From NCBI GenBank assembly GCA_027924585.1, contig BSBM01001067.1, positions 5,726,501-5,790,500 of the forward strand: a DNA stretch of 64,000 nt, read 5' to 3'. The notes below the pieces were generated by a model that was not told the origin of the DNA, made no database searches, and saw nothing but the letters and a program-made list of their open reading frames with translations. The stretch comes from Larix kaempferi (Eukaryota > Streptophyta > Pinopsida > Pinales > Pinaceae). Position numbers and translations under genes: made by a program. Each line of letters starts with the position of its first letter. Within the stretch, counting starts at the first letter, position 1. This document shows positions 1-10,631 of this stretch, one piece after another.

Positions 1-664
1 GGACCAGTCTATTACGGTTAGGTTTATTGCTTCCGACAATCCTACTTTGAGATCCACTTCCACACATATCCGCGTATAGGTGTATTGATCTTTTTTTTTT
101 GCCTTGTCTATATATCATTCCAAAGTATTCCCTATGGCCTCTAATGATTATGGATTCCAATAGTGTAATGGACGATGGGGTAGCTTGACTCAGACAAGGA
201 CCGTCGAAGGAATATCCTAGGTGGGGTCAAAATCCAGGGTCCATTTGTTCAAATACAAGCCTTGTGGTCCCATGAAATAAGGCCCATTTTGGAAGATAAG
301 GTATCGATCTGCTGTGCTTTCGAATACAAACAACAAAATATCCCTTTCCTACTAGATAACATTTGATGTCTTCTACAATAAGGGGTTTCCAGTTCCGCTG
401 CACCCATGATTCTATGGCTTTTGGGGATGGCCACAAACCCGTGAATTGGCCAATGAGGCCCCCCCTCTCTGAAAGATTCAGGGTTGTTTTGTAGGGCCAC
501 TCAACTGGAAGAGCCACGATAGGTATCCTTGCGAGTTTTTTTAACAAATTTCTATTGTGTTGACGTTGCTGGTCGCTTTCCTTGAGCTACAATCAATCTC
601 TTGAAAGCAGAGATCTTTGGAGGAGTTGGTGAAGGAGGAGGATCCGATCCTCCCCCTAGAGCCA
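1..664 (-). pseudogene. LINE ORF1 (gag-like, DUF4283) fragment, decayed, cut by window edge
   Basis: Reading the minus strand from an ATG at 664, the N-terminus is Gly/Pro-rich (MALGGGSDPPPSPTPP), like ORF1 of the LINE at 58.4 kb. A DUF4283 RNA-binding-like domain follows: LIGQFTGLWPSP, then GPYFMGPQGLYLNKW, WTLDFDPT, VKLPHRPLHYWNP, YIDKA and RICVEVDL. Each block has a counterpart in the 58.4 kb element (for example GPYFMGPQGLYLNRW). The blocks sit in different frames, so there are at least two frameshifts. In-frame stops stand where the relative or the family has Q or W, as in V-stop-VKLP against VWVRLP. The zinc knuckle and ORF2 would lie left of the window. In LINEs this protein coats the RNA in the retrotransposition particle. 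This copy is dead. Confidence 0.85.
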
Positions 665-838
665 TAACTGAATGCCCTTATCTGTGCGCAGCCTCAATCG
701 CAGGTCCTCGGCATCCAAAAGTCGATCACTGGTCAGCTACCTCAGTCGTTGACCTACTGCCTCAGCGTTGCCGTGAACGCTGACCTGCCCCACTCGCTTC
801 GATGAGGGGGATGTCGGTGCCCAGATCCGCAGCCTCTG
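665..838 (-). other. probable 5' leader of the left-edge LINE
   Basis: This GC-richer stretch lies directly upstream, on the minus strand, of the ORF1 start at 664. It ends sharply at about 838, where AT-rich spacer begins. The composition break and its position suggest the LINE 5' untranslated region. No promoter motif was recognised and no target-site duplication was found. Confidence 0.4.
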
Positions 839-2009
839 TTCAAAATATTTATAAAGTTGGTTTTATCAATATCAATAGTATGTTTGTATATTTTATAAAA
901 AAATGGAAAACTTTAATTTATAAAAACCGCGAATAACTTTTAGAAAAAGCAATATCATTATACAAGATATTGATGACAATAAATCATATCATGTTAATAT
1001 CAATAATGCGAATCTTTTGCGCACATATAGACATCCTCACTCCCCACCACCCACCTTTTCAAAAAGTGATAATGCATACACATGTGCATTCCCATCCCAT
1101 CAATTTGAGGAAACGCATCTTCATCCATTCCAAAGAGTTGCAAATATGTATATGTATATAATTTCACAACTTTATAGATTAAAAAAAATTATATATAAGT
1201 TTTCATTAAAAAATAAATAAATATAAATATAAATTTAACGATTAATTCTAAATGGAGGGAATCTTTATTTTCATATTGGAAAACGTGGAAATAAAAAAAA
1301 AACTTTAGAAGATTCAAAGTTAAGTAGTGAAAGTAACGATAATACATATATAAAGAGGTTTGTTTAATTAAAAACAAAGATTAATGTAATTTTTACCACG
1401 ATTTCTTTTCATTTTTTATATAAAGAAAGAAAAACTCTTTCATAACAATGTATATAATTTTGTAATAATAAAACGTGCATGGTTATGAGTATGATGAATT
1501 ATAAATATCTTCCTTCATTTTTTCTTGAATATGACATGATTTTTAAATATTTGAATTATATATATATATTCCTTATGAATGATAACAACTAGAATATTAA
1601 TTCAACTAAAAATGTTTTCGATACAACCATGTATGTGTGTTATCTTATAATTTGCTAACGTACTTGCTGTATTTTGTATTTACTTTTCATGAAGGTGAAT
1701 AAGACTTTTGGAATTATGCAAATAAGCTATCTTATAAAAATAATTTAGAGGGATTACCTTACCATGTCATATAATATTAAATATAAAGCCAAACTTGTCT
1801 TTATATGGAATAGATTCAATTGTTGGTGGGTGGGCCTAAATGCATGATATGGGTTGCAATTTTGTAATGTAATGCTTCAAAGAAAGAAACTTTATCTTTG
1901 CCATGGCCAAATTAAGTAAATTGTTCATAGGATGTGCACAGGTATGTCCATAAGTAATGTTTGTGTGGTGGGAGGGAGGCAAAATAGACAGGATGTAGGT
2001 GTCTGAAAA

Positions 2010-2045
2010 TGGACACATACTTTTTAATGGACACATACTTTTTAT
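2010..2045. repeat. 18-bp tandem duplication
   Basis: The unit TGGACACATACTTTTTAA occurs at 2010 and again at 2028, the second copy diverging at its end. It is a simple local duplication with no assigned function. Confidence 0.75.
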
Positions 2046-2087
2046 TAGATAACTTTTTTTAATATCTTTTTACATTTTGTCCAATAT

Positions 2088-2168
2088 AATTCTAGAATTT
2101 GAACATCAATTCTAGAATTTGATTAAGAGGTGAGATTAGATTTTTTAATTCTAGAATTTGAACATCTT
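2088..2168. repeat. triplicated AATTCTAGAATTTG motif
   Basis: AATTCTAGAATTTGA starts near 2089, 2108 and 2147, and the following GTGAGATTRGATTTTT stretch is also repeated. The core TTCTAGAA is palindromic. It resembles a heat-shock element half-pair, but in this spacer a regulatory role is not supported. Confidence 0.6.
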
Positions 2169-2939
2169 AAGAAGTGAGATTGGATTTTTCTTTTCTTTTT
2201 AACTTTAGTGATGTATGAAAAAGGAAGATATTAAATCATTTATATTTATTTTTATAGAGATTATCTTTAATAGATTTTGGGTATTAAAATTTTTTATTTT
2301 ATATTTTATTTTATAAATAATGATAAGGTTGTGGTTAAGATTGATTTATATTAATAAAAATAATGAAAAAAATATAGAATCAGCAATGTAAAAAGTGATT
2401 TGAAAATGTGAAATATTAAAAAAAAAAGATCAATAAAAAAAAGTTAAAAAATCAAATACTAAAATATTAAAAAAAAATTATGGAGAAAAAACTTTGAAAT
2501 AAACATATTATAAGTACATAGACCACTTCAATAGGCCACTACACTAAAGATAACATTCTATGACATGAAAAATAAGTAATAACCCAACTAAGAACCATCT
2601 AACAAAATTGAGTTGTGTAACAAAAAAGGTGAGAACAACCCAAATAATCATGGGAGGAAAGGTTATACTAGTAATGTAAAAATTATAAGGTAGAAGTTGA
2701 GTAACTCACAAATTAGTGAAAGGTCAAATTTATATATCAAAAATTGACAATAACATTTCAAAGGGATATAGTGAGTGGCATAACAATGTTGGATGAGAAA
2801 ATAAGAAGGGTGTGAAGGAGAGGATTGACAATGGAGTCAATGGGATAGCTAGAGAAAGGGACTAAATCTAGTAAAGTAGGCCAAATCCATGATTCTAGTA
2901 ATTCCATTACACCACTAGTCATAGTTATCGTGTCACTAT

Positions 2940-3079
2940 AAACTTCATTCTTCCAAATAAACTTCATTCTTCCAAATAAACTCCATTCTCCCATATCACC
3001 ATTCATATCACTTAACCAAAGGCCTCCCATAGTCAGCAAGGGACACTGAAGGCCTCCCATAGTCATCCAGGCACACTAA
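2940..3079. repeat. two small tandem repeats
   Basis: A 19-bp unit (AAACTTCATTCTTCCAAAT) is present about three times from 2940 to 2994. A separate unit of about 31 bp beginning AAGGCCTCCCATAGTCA is present twice from 3018 to 3079. Both are local slippage-type duplications. Confidence 0.7.
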
Positions 3080-4095
3080 ACCCAAATTCCCTCATAGGTT
3101 TAACCACGGACTTCAACCTTTGAGCCCCAATTTTAGCCATCCAATGTTCATACATAATTAGGTTTCAATTCTGCACCATTTTCTAAATTCATTGCTCTTT
3201 CATTCTATATATAACCTAAAAATAAACTTCTAAATGAGATAAGTTGCCAACAACATAATAATAAAAAAATTGTTAATAATTTTAATTCTACATACAACCT
3301 TCCCTTTAATTTTTACTTATAAAATGAAGTGATAAAAAAATAAGCTTGTAAATAAGATAAGTTGCCAGCCATATAATCAGTTTTTTATTAATAATAATAT
3401 TTATTACGAAAAAATCTAGAAATAAAATATAATAATTATTAATATGGAAGAAAATTTTGTCATATAAATATAAAATTATATAATCTATTGTAAAATAAAA
3501 ATAACAACTACAAGTTAAAAATGATCTTAAAGGTACAAAACCAATAAAATAAAATTAACTGTTAAAATGGCCCTCAAGGTACAAGACCAATATCAAAATG
3601 AACATAATAATATGTTGTACCAAAAAAACACCATAAAACGTACTCTAAACTAAAAGTGCTTAAAACATGTTCAGTATACACAGTATGTCAATGATTGTGT
3701 TTATCTTGATGCTATACCTTTTAATTTAATTTGATATGAGTATCCACCTATATACATTATAAGAATAATGAAAATAAAGAAAAAACATTAAAAATGAAGA
3801 AAACAATTAAAACATTGTTTGAGGAATCGAGGAAACAAAAAAGAAATACAAATGTAATGAGATTGATTTTTTAAGAGTCAATTACATTTAAATGTTTTTT
3901 TTTAATTTATTTAAATAAATAAAATATTAAATATTAGAGGAAATTAAATTTATAAACATTAATCATTTATTTTCAATATGTACAAAATTTAAATAAATAT
4001 CATTATTTTTTATTTTTATATAAATAATATTATTTATTATGATTATAAATCTGAATTTTTTTAAATAAATAATAAAATACATTATAAATCTTTTA

Positions 4096-4745
4096 AAATA
4101 CAACTGCGACATGACCTCGTATCTGGGTTGCCTATTGCTAAGCGTTTGGACTTCCTCCCTGAAACAAATGTAGGCAACAAACCCTATTGTGACTTAGACC
4201 CCGAGTCACCTACCCCAGGCATTTCTCTGTCTCATCCCATTGAGATTGACAAACACATCCCTTCCTCTGATAAGTCTCCCCTTAATAGTAAGGAGTCCAT
4301 GATATCTCATTCTGAGGGTTTGGGGTTTGGTTTCTCTGGTGTTGTAGTTTCTGCTGATGCCCCTGCTTTGCATTTTGAGGGGGATACTGGACGAAATTTG
4401 GATGCTCGCCAGATTAATGACAATCCCAATGTTGTTCTCCCGACTGAGGATTCTGATATTTTATCTGACTGTGGTTATCTTATTTCGAATGGGGTGGAAT
4501 TTCCTCCCCTTCATTCCTACTCTAAGAACCCAAGGGATGGGTCGCTTGCAAAACCTATTAATTCATTAAATTTCCAAAATGTTACAATTAGACGTGGCAA
4601 GAAGAAAAAGAATGTTGTCATTCAAGATCCGCAATTTTCTGATTCCTACAAGTCCATTTCGCAGAGATTAGAAGAGGTGGATAGACATGATAGGGTTGCT
4701 TCCTTGGGGCTTAGAGAGTCGTCCCCCAGCCAGATTTGTTCCTAA
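4096..4745 (+). pseudogene. LINE ORF1, C-terminal part only
   Basis: An open frame runs from the truncation point to a TAA at 4743-4745, so no genuine start codon is present. The remaining part is a low-complexity, Ser/Pro/Asp-rich tail with a basic patch (RRGKKKKN) near its end. DUF4283 and the CCHC knuckle, which would bind RNA, are missing through the truncation. It is assigned to ORF1 by position, directly upstream of an ORF2 whose ATG overlaps its stop codon (TAATG, 4743-4747), and not by a recognisable domain. Confidence 0.75.
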
Positions 4746-7700
4746 TGTCTATTTTGTCTCTGAATATTCGTGGATTGGCTAAAGTGTCTAGGGCACAGGC
4801 TTTAGCCAATCTCATTAAGACTACTGTCCCTGCTGTTATCTGTTTCCAGGAGACTATGTGTGATGAGAAACCTGCTATTCTTAATCTGTGTAAGCTTCTT
4901 CCGCTTTGGGAAGTGGCTGCTGTCAGCTCTAGCGGCATGTCTGGGGGATTAGCTGTGGCTTGGGATCCTAATGTCTTTGACTTTAAGGTCTTCTCTACTC
5001 CTTGGGGCATATTGTTAAAAGGTTTTTTCTGTGGTAACAAACATACAATTTCCATCCTCAACTGCTATGCCCCATACAGGGAGAGACTGAACTTTTGGAA
5101 TTCTCTCAGAGTTTCTGGGATTTTGAATATGGAGGACTTGATTATTGCAGGCGATTTAAACTTTACGTGCCATGCATCTGAAATTTGGGGACCCTCTGCC
5201 AGATTGGATGAGCTTGCAGGTTTTTTTGTCCAGTTATTTGTGGATTTTGATTTGGTGGATGTCCAACCACATAAAATGACCCCTACATGGACCAATGGTC
5301 ATTTTGGTATCGATGGGGTTCACAAGAGGTTGGATAGATTCCTAGTCAAATCGGCATTATTGAAATATTTTCAGAAAAACAGGTCTTGGGTATATGAGCA
5401 CAAATTATCAGACCACTGGCCCATTATCCTTCAGCTGGAGGAACTGAACACCAAGCTTGATTTTCCTTTCAAGTTCAATACATCCTGGCTTGAAGATGAC
5501 TCCTTCTGCTGCATGGTTCGATATTTTTGGCTTGGTTGTAATTCTGTGGATCACAATCCATTACATAATTTCTGTCATAAGTTAAAAGGTTTAAAAGAAG
5601 CGGTAACGAGATGGATTCATGACAAAAAAGAGTCAGATAAAAGGGAACTTTTTTTGCTAGAAAGTAGTCTTCGGGCTTCTATAGCTGCCAATGTGCTTGG
5701 CACCTTATCTTTTGCTGACTTTGAAAATATGCGCCTGATTGAAAAGAAAAAAGAAGATCTCCTCATTCAGGCAGAAAAAGAGTGGCGCCTTAAAAGCCGT
5801 GCCACTTGGGTCTCCCTTGGTGACAAGAACACTAAATTCTTCCATTCCTATGCTTCTGCAAGAAGAAATGCTAAATATTTATGGGAAATTGAGGATGACA
5901 GGGGTCTTCAACATTCTGGACTAGATATCATCAAAGTTGTAGCTGCAAATTTTTTTGGGCAGAACTTCAGTGATCAGGGTGATTGTGTTTTGGCTGAACA
6001 AATTTATGTTGCCTCTCTTTATCCACGTTTTTTCAATGAACAAGAGGCGATTGATTTACAAGATGAAGTCTCTTTACAAGAAATTGAACAGACTTTGAAA
6101 TACTTCGCCAAAGAAAAAAGCCCCGGACCGGATGGATGGCCGGTTGAGCTTTATCTGCATTTTTTTGATATAATGGCAAGTGAACTTAAAGAATTAGTGA
6201 ACTACTCCAGAATAAATGGATATCTATCAGGAGGGCTCAATTCTACTTTTGTCACGCTCATACCCAAAAGAGATAAGCCCAAGACCTTTAATGACTATCG
6301 CCCAATTGCGCTTTGTAATCTACTCTACAAGCTTATCTCAAAAATCATTGCTGATCGGCTAAAGACTGTTCTGTCACAGCACATTTCTTGTGAGCAATTT
6401 GGCTTCCTGGCCAGAAGACAGATACACGATGCTATTGGTATTTCTCAGGAGTTAATCCATAGCATTAAAGTGTATAAGAGACCTGCTCTTCTTCTAAAAA
6501 TGGATCTAGAAAAAGCATACGACAGGGTGAGTTGGTCCTTCCTCAGGTTGATTCTCATAAGAATTGGTGTGCCTCCATCTTTCATTAAATGGATTATGTC
6601 TTGTCTAACATCTTCGTGCATCTCAATTCTAGTTAATGGTAGCCCATTTGAATTCTTCTGTTGCTCCAGGGGGGTCAGACAAGGCTGCCCCCTATCTCCT
6701 CTGCTATTTATCCTGGTAATGGATGGTTTAAGTAGATTAATCAACCAAGCTGTGATGAGGGGACAAATTAAAGGTATTAAGATTTCCAGGGATTGTGTGA
6801 TCACGCACATTCTATTTGCTGATGATGTGCTAATGGCTGGAGAGGACTCTGTTGAGGAATGGATGACCTTCAATGACATCATCCAGACATTCTGTCGTGC
6901 AACTGGGATGAAAGTCAATTCTAATAAGTCAAATTTTTATCATCTTACACCGGATGCTGGGCATATCCATGTCATTCATTCGCTTCTACCTTTTAAGTGT
7001 TGTCCGTTGGAACTGGGGCTAAAATATTTGGGATTCTTCCTAAAGCCAAATAATTATCAGGTGAAGGATTGGTATTGGCTCTTAAGAAAAGTTGAAAAAA
7101 GAATAGCACATTGGTCTTACAGGTTCTTATCCATTGGAGGTAAGCTCATTCTTTTGAAGTTTGTTTTATCAAGCATCCCTGTCTACTGGTTCTCTCTGTT
7201 GGAAGTACCTTCTTCCATCCTCAAGACTTTAAAAAGTTATTTCTTCAATTTTCTTTGGTCCGGGTCTATCAACAGTGGAAAGATCATTATGGTTGCTGCG
7301 GACGCTGTTTCTAGACCATATAGATTTGGTGGATGGGGGATAAAAGAATTGGGTTCCTTCAACACTGCTCTTCGTCTCAAAAGCTTATGGAGATGTCTCT
7401 TTGATAACACTCTATGGTCCTCAATCATACATAACAAATACATCAAAATGGAGGTAGCCAGATGGATTCGGAGTCCTAAACTAACTGGTTGGAATTTTTC
7501 CCCCATGTGGCGCGGTTTTATGAAGATTTTTCACTGGATTAAGCGAGATCTATCTTGGCAAGTTGGGACAGGAGCTTCGATCTGCATTGGGTCTAACCCC
7601 ATCATCGGCATGGAAGAGAATTTTATTTTGCCAACAGAAATTGTGCGATATTTACAGATCTTGGGTTTGAATACTTTGGATAAAATTTACCTGCACAATA

Positions 7701-8869
7701 ATGTGAGGGAGCATTCCACTAAATGGCTGTCAGCAATCGACATTGGTCTCTCGGGTTTCCTCGCAAATACTTGGGATAATTACATCAGAAATCTTAACGC
7801 AGCTGGGGTCAAGATAAATCAAGATCCTGATCGTTTTATCTGGTGTGGTAATTCTACTACTGGAGTGGTCACGGCCCGCTCAGCATATTCCAGAATCATG
7901 CAGAACAGATATATATTCCCTCAGGATTGGTGGTATGAAAGGTTATGGCATTGGTCGATCCCTTTAAAACTTAAGTGTTTTTGTTGGCTTCTGTTGCAGG
8001 ATAAACTCAAAACCTGGGACAACTTATGTAAAAGGGGTTGGAATGGACCCAGTATTTGTGTTCTCTGCAACAGGAATGCAGAATCCAAACAACACCTTTT
8101 TGTTGAGTGCTCCTTTGCTATTAAAATCTGGGAAGTGGTTTCAGATAATTTGAACATATCTCAGTGCTGGAATATTGGTGATTATAACAAGTGCCTGCTC
8201 AATTGGTTTAGAAATTGCAAACAACACTTCTTCATTGCTTTATGTATTCCCTGGGCTATTTGGTTTTCTAGAAATGGTGCCATATTTCAAAACTTATCTC
8301 CCAATACTTTTCAGTGTAGCATGGCTGCTTTAAACATGCATTCCACTTGCAAAAGTGATGATCATAACTCAAGGATTGAGAGAATCAGTTCCTTTGAGCT
8401 TAAAGTGAGTTAGCCCATTCTCTTCTTTGATGGTGCTTCCCAATTTGGGATATGTGCAGTCGGGGGTGTGATCTATCTAAATGAAGCGCATTATTTTTCT
8501 ATCAGGCTCAACTGTGGCTCAGGCACAAACATGAAAGCGGAACTAATGGCACTTTGGTGTGTGCTTAGAGTTGCTAACATTTTTGGGTTAGTTAACATCA
8601 AGGTTTTGGGTGACTCCAAGGTCACCATCAAATGGGCTGCGGGTAAATTCAAGCTCAATGTCGTGCATTTGAAACATTGGATCCTCCGGACACAATATGA
8701 AATCTCAAAGCTCCATGGTATACAATTTGAACATATTTACAGAGAGCAGAATCATCTTGCTGACAAACTTTCTAAACAAGCATTATCTGGAAGTGAGGGT
8801 CAGTTGATATGGGAGGAATGGATCGATAATTGCCTCCAGGATGGTGGCACCACATATTTTTTTGACTAA
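4745..8869 (+). pseudogene. LINE ORF2: endonuclease, reverse transcriptase, zf-RVT, RNase H; one TAG
   Basis: ORF2 would nick target DNA, copy the LINE RNA at the nick and degrade the template RNA. From the ATG at 4745, an AP-type endonuclease covers residues 1-230 (SLNIRGL, QET, AGDLN, SDH at 222-224). RT motifs follow: SPGPDG at about 459, DYRPIALCN, KMDLEKAYDRV, RQGCPLSP and the catalytic FADD at 691-694. The zf-RVT motif has CVLC at about 1105 with downstream H and C. RNase H follows, with FFDGA (D1229), KAEL, GDSK and LADKLSK giving the D-E-D-D set. The frame is open for 1,374 codons except a TAG at 8411-8413, just before RNase H. That stop would yield RT without RNase H unless read through. 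The ATG is chosen because it overlaps the ORF1 stop. Confidence 0.9.
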
Positions 8870-9105
8870 GGCTGGCTGTGATTTCTATGCACATGTTTTT
8901 GTCCTACTGAAAGCATACTTTATGTATCTTGATTTTGACATGTTGTATCAGGACCTTGGACATGTCAGTTGACTTAGCTCTGTGATTTGAGATTATTGTA
9001 AGAGATCTGGATCATAGACTAGATGTACATAATGATCTTGATATGTCATTAGAGACTGGTTCTTCTTTGTACTATTTGATTTATACAATGAATATCAATA
9101 GTAGA

Positions 9106-9118
9106 TTTTTTTCGCTGA

Positions 9119-9144
<26 letters not shown>
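9106..9144 (+). other. LINE 3' terminus: T-run/A-tail hairpin and poly(A)
   Basis: The element ends with seven T, then CGCTG, then the A tail. The T-run plus C can pair with G plus the tail A, leaving a three-base loop. A comparable end is found on the LINE at 33299-33327 and at 53243-53266. Confidence 0.6.
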
Positions 9145-9149
<5 letters not shown>

Positions 9150-9930
9150 TGTTATTTTTTGTTTGGTGTTATAATTACACCTACATTAATTATATAATAT
9201 TTATTAGAAGTAAAAAATTACCAACTCCAATATGTATAAATGAATGCTATCTTTTTATAATGATTATTTAAAATTTACAAATTTATAAATATATCAACAA
9301 ATTAGATAAGTTTAAGTTTTCTAACTTACTTAATAAAATTGATTTTGTTTTTCTGAGAAAAATATCTTTAATTTTTTATTGGAATTAAAGATGTGGAATA
9401 AATACATTATTATAAAAATCATAATTTAAAAAATTTAAACTTATAAGCAACTAAGTTTAATATCTGTTTTATCAAAACAATTATTTGACAATTTTGAATT
9501 GGGTTTACTCTCTGTTTTATAAAAAAACAAAATTAATAATAATAATAAAATTAATAAATTTTGACAATTCACAAAGTTAAAATTTTGATTGATTTACAGT
9601 TTCAATAAACTGTTCGATTTAAAATGTTTATTTAAAGGTTTAAATTGATTTAAAATGAGTAAATACTTTTGAAACATGGATTCCACCCTACATAAAACTT
9701 TGACTGTAATTACAATCGGAATTTCTGTTTTAGAAAATGGATTCGATGCTCAGTCTGAGCCTATTCCGGTGGTGCCCACCCACCTATTAAAAAAAAGAAA
9801 GAAAAGAAGCGCTGCAGAGCAATTAGCGTGTAGTGTACTATATTCAACAAATGGAGAGAAATGAATGTGAATAACAGAGAGGATAGTGAATCTGAATGGT
9901 GAATTAAGGGCGCTGGGCTCCGCCCTGGTG
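9145..9930. other. AT-rich spacer between LINE and PYL promoter
   Basis: No gene is supported. The stretch has long A/T runs, then composition rises in GC after about 9700 towards the PYL promoter. A 62-codon open frame at 9676 has no recognisable features. Confidence 0.6.
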
Positions 9931-9936
9931 GTGACA

Positions 9937-9944
9937 ACACGTGT
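9937..9944 (+). promoter_or_regulatory. G-box / ABRE-like ACACGTGT
   Basis: A palindromic ACACGTGT contains the core CACGTG, the site bound by plant bZIP (ABF/AREB) and bHLH factors. It lies about 610 bp upstream of the PYL TATA box. ABA-receptor genes are often ABA-feedback regulated, so the site is plausible. Function here is inference from one motif. Confidence 0.4.
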
Positions 9945-10548
9945 TTTATCGACAAAGGGACGCAAAGCTCGCATTTGGACAACACACCAACGCAACGCAA
10001 CGCAACACAGGGATCAGGCAGATGAGAGTTCACCTCACCAAACCTCTTAATGCGATCTAGTTTTTTTATCTAGAGACCTCCAGACCAAATTCAATACAAT
10101 TGTAGCAAAAATTATCTTCACAGCAACGGTAATAACAAAAAAACCAGGAGGATAGGATGAATCTCACATAGTGGAGAATATGATACCCTCTGCACCCCGT
10201 AGAGCTCTTAAACAATTGAATGGAATAGTGGGTGGGACTAGAATTGGGATTTGGATTGGGAGCTCAATTATCTGAGTTACCCATTTTATAAGTAATCAGC
10301 TCTCAGAGTTGAATCTCATCTGAGAGAAGTGGAAAATTGAAGTAAAAGTTGAGGAAGAACAATGGTAGGTTAAGATCAGGAAGAAAGCGGAGAGAATCAG
10401 AGAAAAGAACCTTCAAAGACAGAAAATCCGGAGATGATAGAAGAGTTTTTGTCTGCGAGTGTTGGTTAGAGGGCTTCTGCGAAAGGCTGACAGGTGTTAG
10501 CCCATGATCTGCGAGCACAGGGAGAGTGTTCGCATCTCTGCTGTGGGA

Positions 10549-10556
10549 TATAAATA
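10549..10556 (+). promoter_or_regulatory. TATA box of the PYL gene
   Basis: TATAAATA lies 83 bp upstream of the PYL start codon. A transcription start about 30 bp downstream would give a 5' leader of roughly 50 nt, which would include the small uORF at 10611. No closer TATA-like sequence is seen. Confidence 0.6.
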
Positions 10557-10610
10557 GTTTTGAAGGTTGGGATAGAAAGGAAGGGTTTACTAACTTATTG
10601 AAGAAGGGAT

Positions 10611-10625
10611 ATGGTGGGCATGTGA
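10611..10625 (+). CDS. four-codon upstream ORF (M-V-G-M)
   Basis: ATG GTG GGC ATG TGA ends 6 nt before the PYL start codon and is in the same frame. Its first ATG has G at -3 and G at +4, a good initiation context, so scanning ribosomes could use it. The short spacing to the main ATG makes reinitiation inefficient in general, so it could dampen receptor translation. Whether it lies in the mRNA depends on the start site inferred from the TATA box. Confidence 0.45.
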   Translation: MVGM

Positions 10626-10631
10626 GCCACC

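Larger units (their letters stand above)
839..4095. other. AT-rich intergenic spacer
   Basis: There is no credible coding region; the short open frames here lack domains and have AT-driven composition. The stretch contains long A/T runs and several small tandem duplications, listed separately. The left part borders the LINE leader and the right part ends where LINE ORF1 sequence begins near 4096. Confidence 0.7.
4096..9144 (+). mobile_element. L1-like LINE, 5'-truncated, with poly(A) tail
   Basis: The AT-rich spacer changes abruptly near 4096 into coding-like sequence that starts in mid-ORF1. A single-nonsense ORF2, a 3' UTR of about 240 bp and a 27-A tail (9118-9144) follow. The 5' truncation and the poly(A) tail are hallmarks of target-primed reverse transcription. 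I could not identify a target-site duplication by eye; the sequence after the tail begins TTAATTGTTATTTT. The order endonuclease, RT, zf-RVT, RNase H is that of plant L1-clade elements. One in-frame stop and no visible frameshift in about 4.1 kb suggest a fairly recent insertion. Confidence 0.9.

Noticed and set aside
2088-2168. Heat-shock-element-like TTCTAGAA palindromes
   Set aside because: No gene lies nearby to regulate, and they arise from a local triplication in AT-rich spacer.
4128-4569. Second open frame overlapping the LINE ORF1 tail
   Set aside because: It is a shadow frame of ORF1 without its own features.
4096-9160. Target-site duplication for the 4.1-kb LINE
   Set aside because: No convincing direct repeat was found by eye at the truncation point and after the poly(A).
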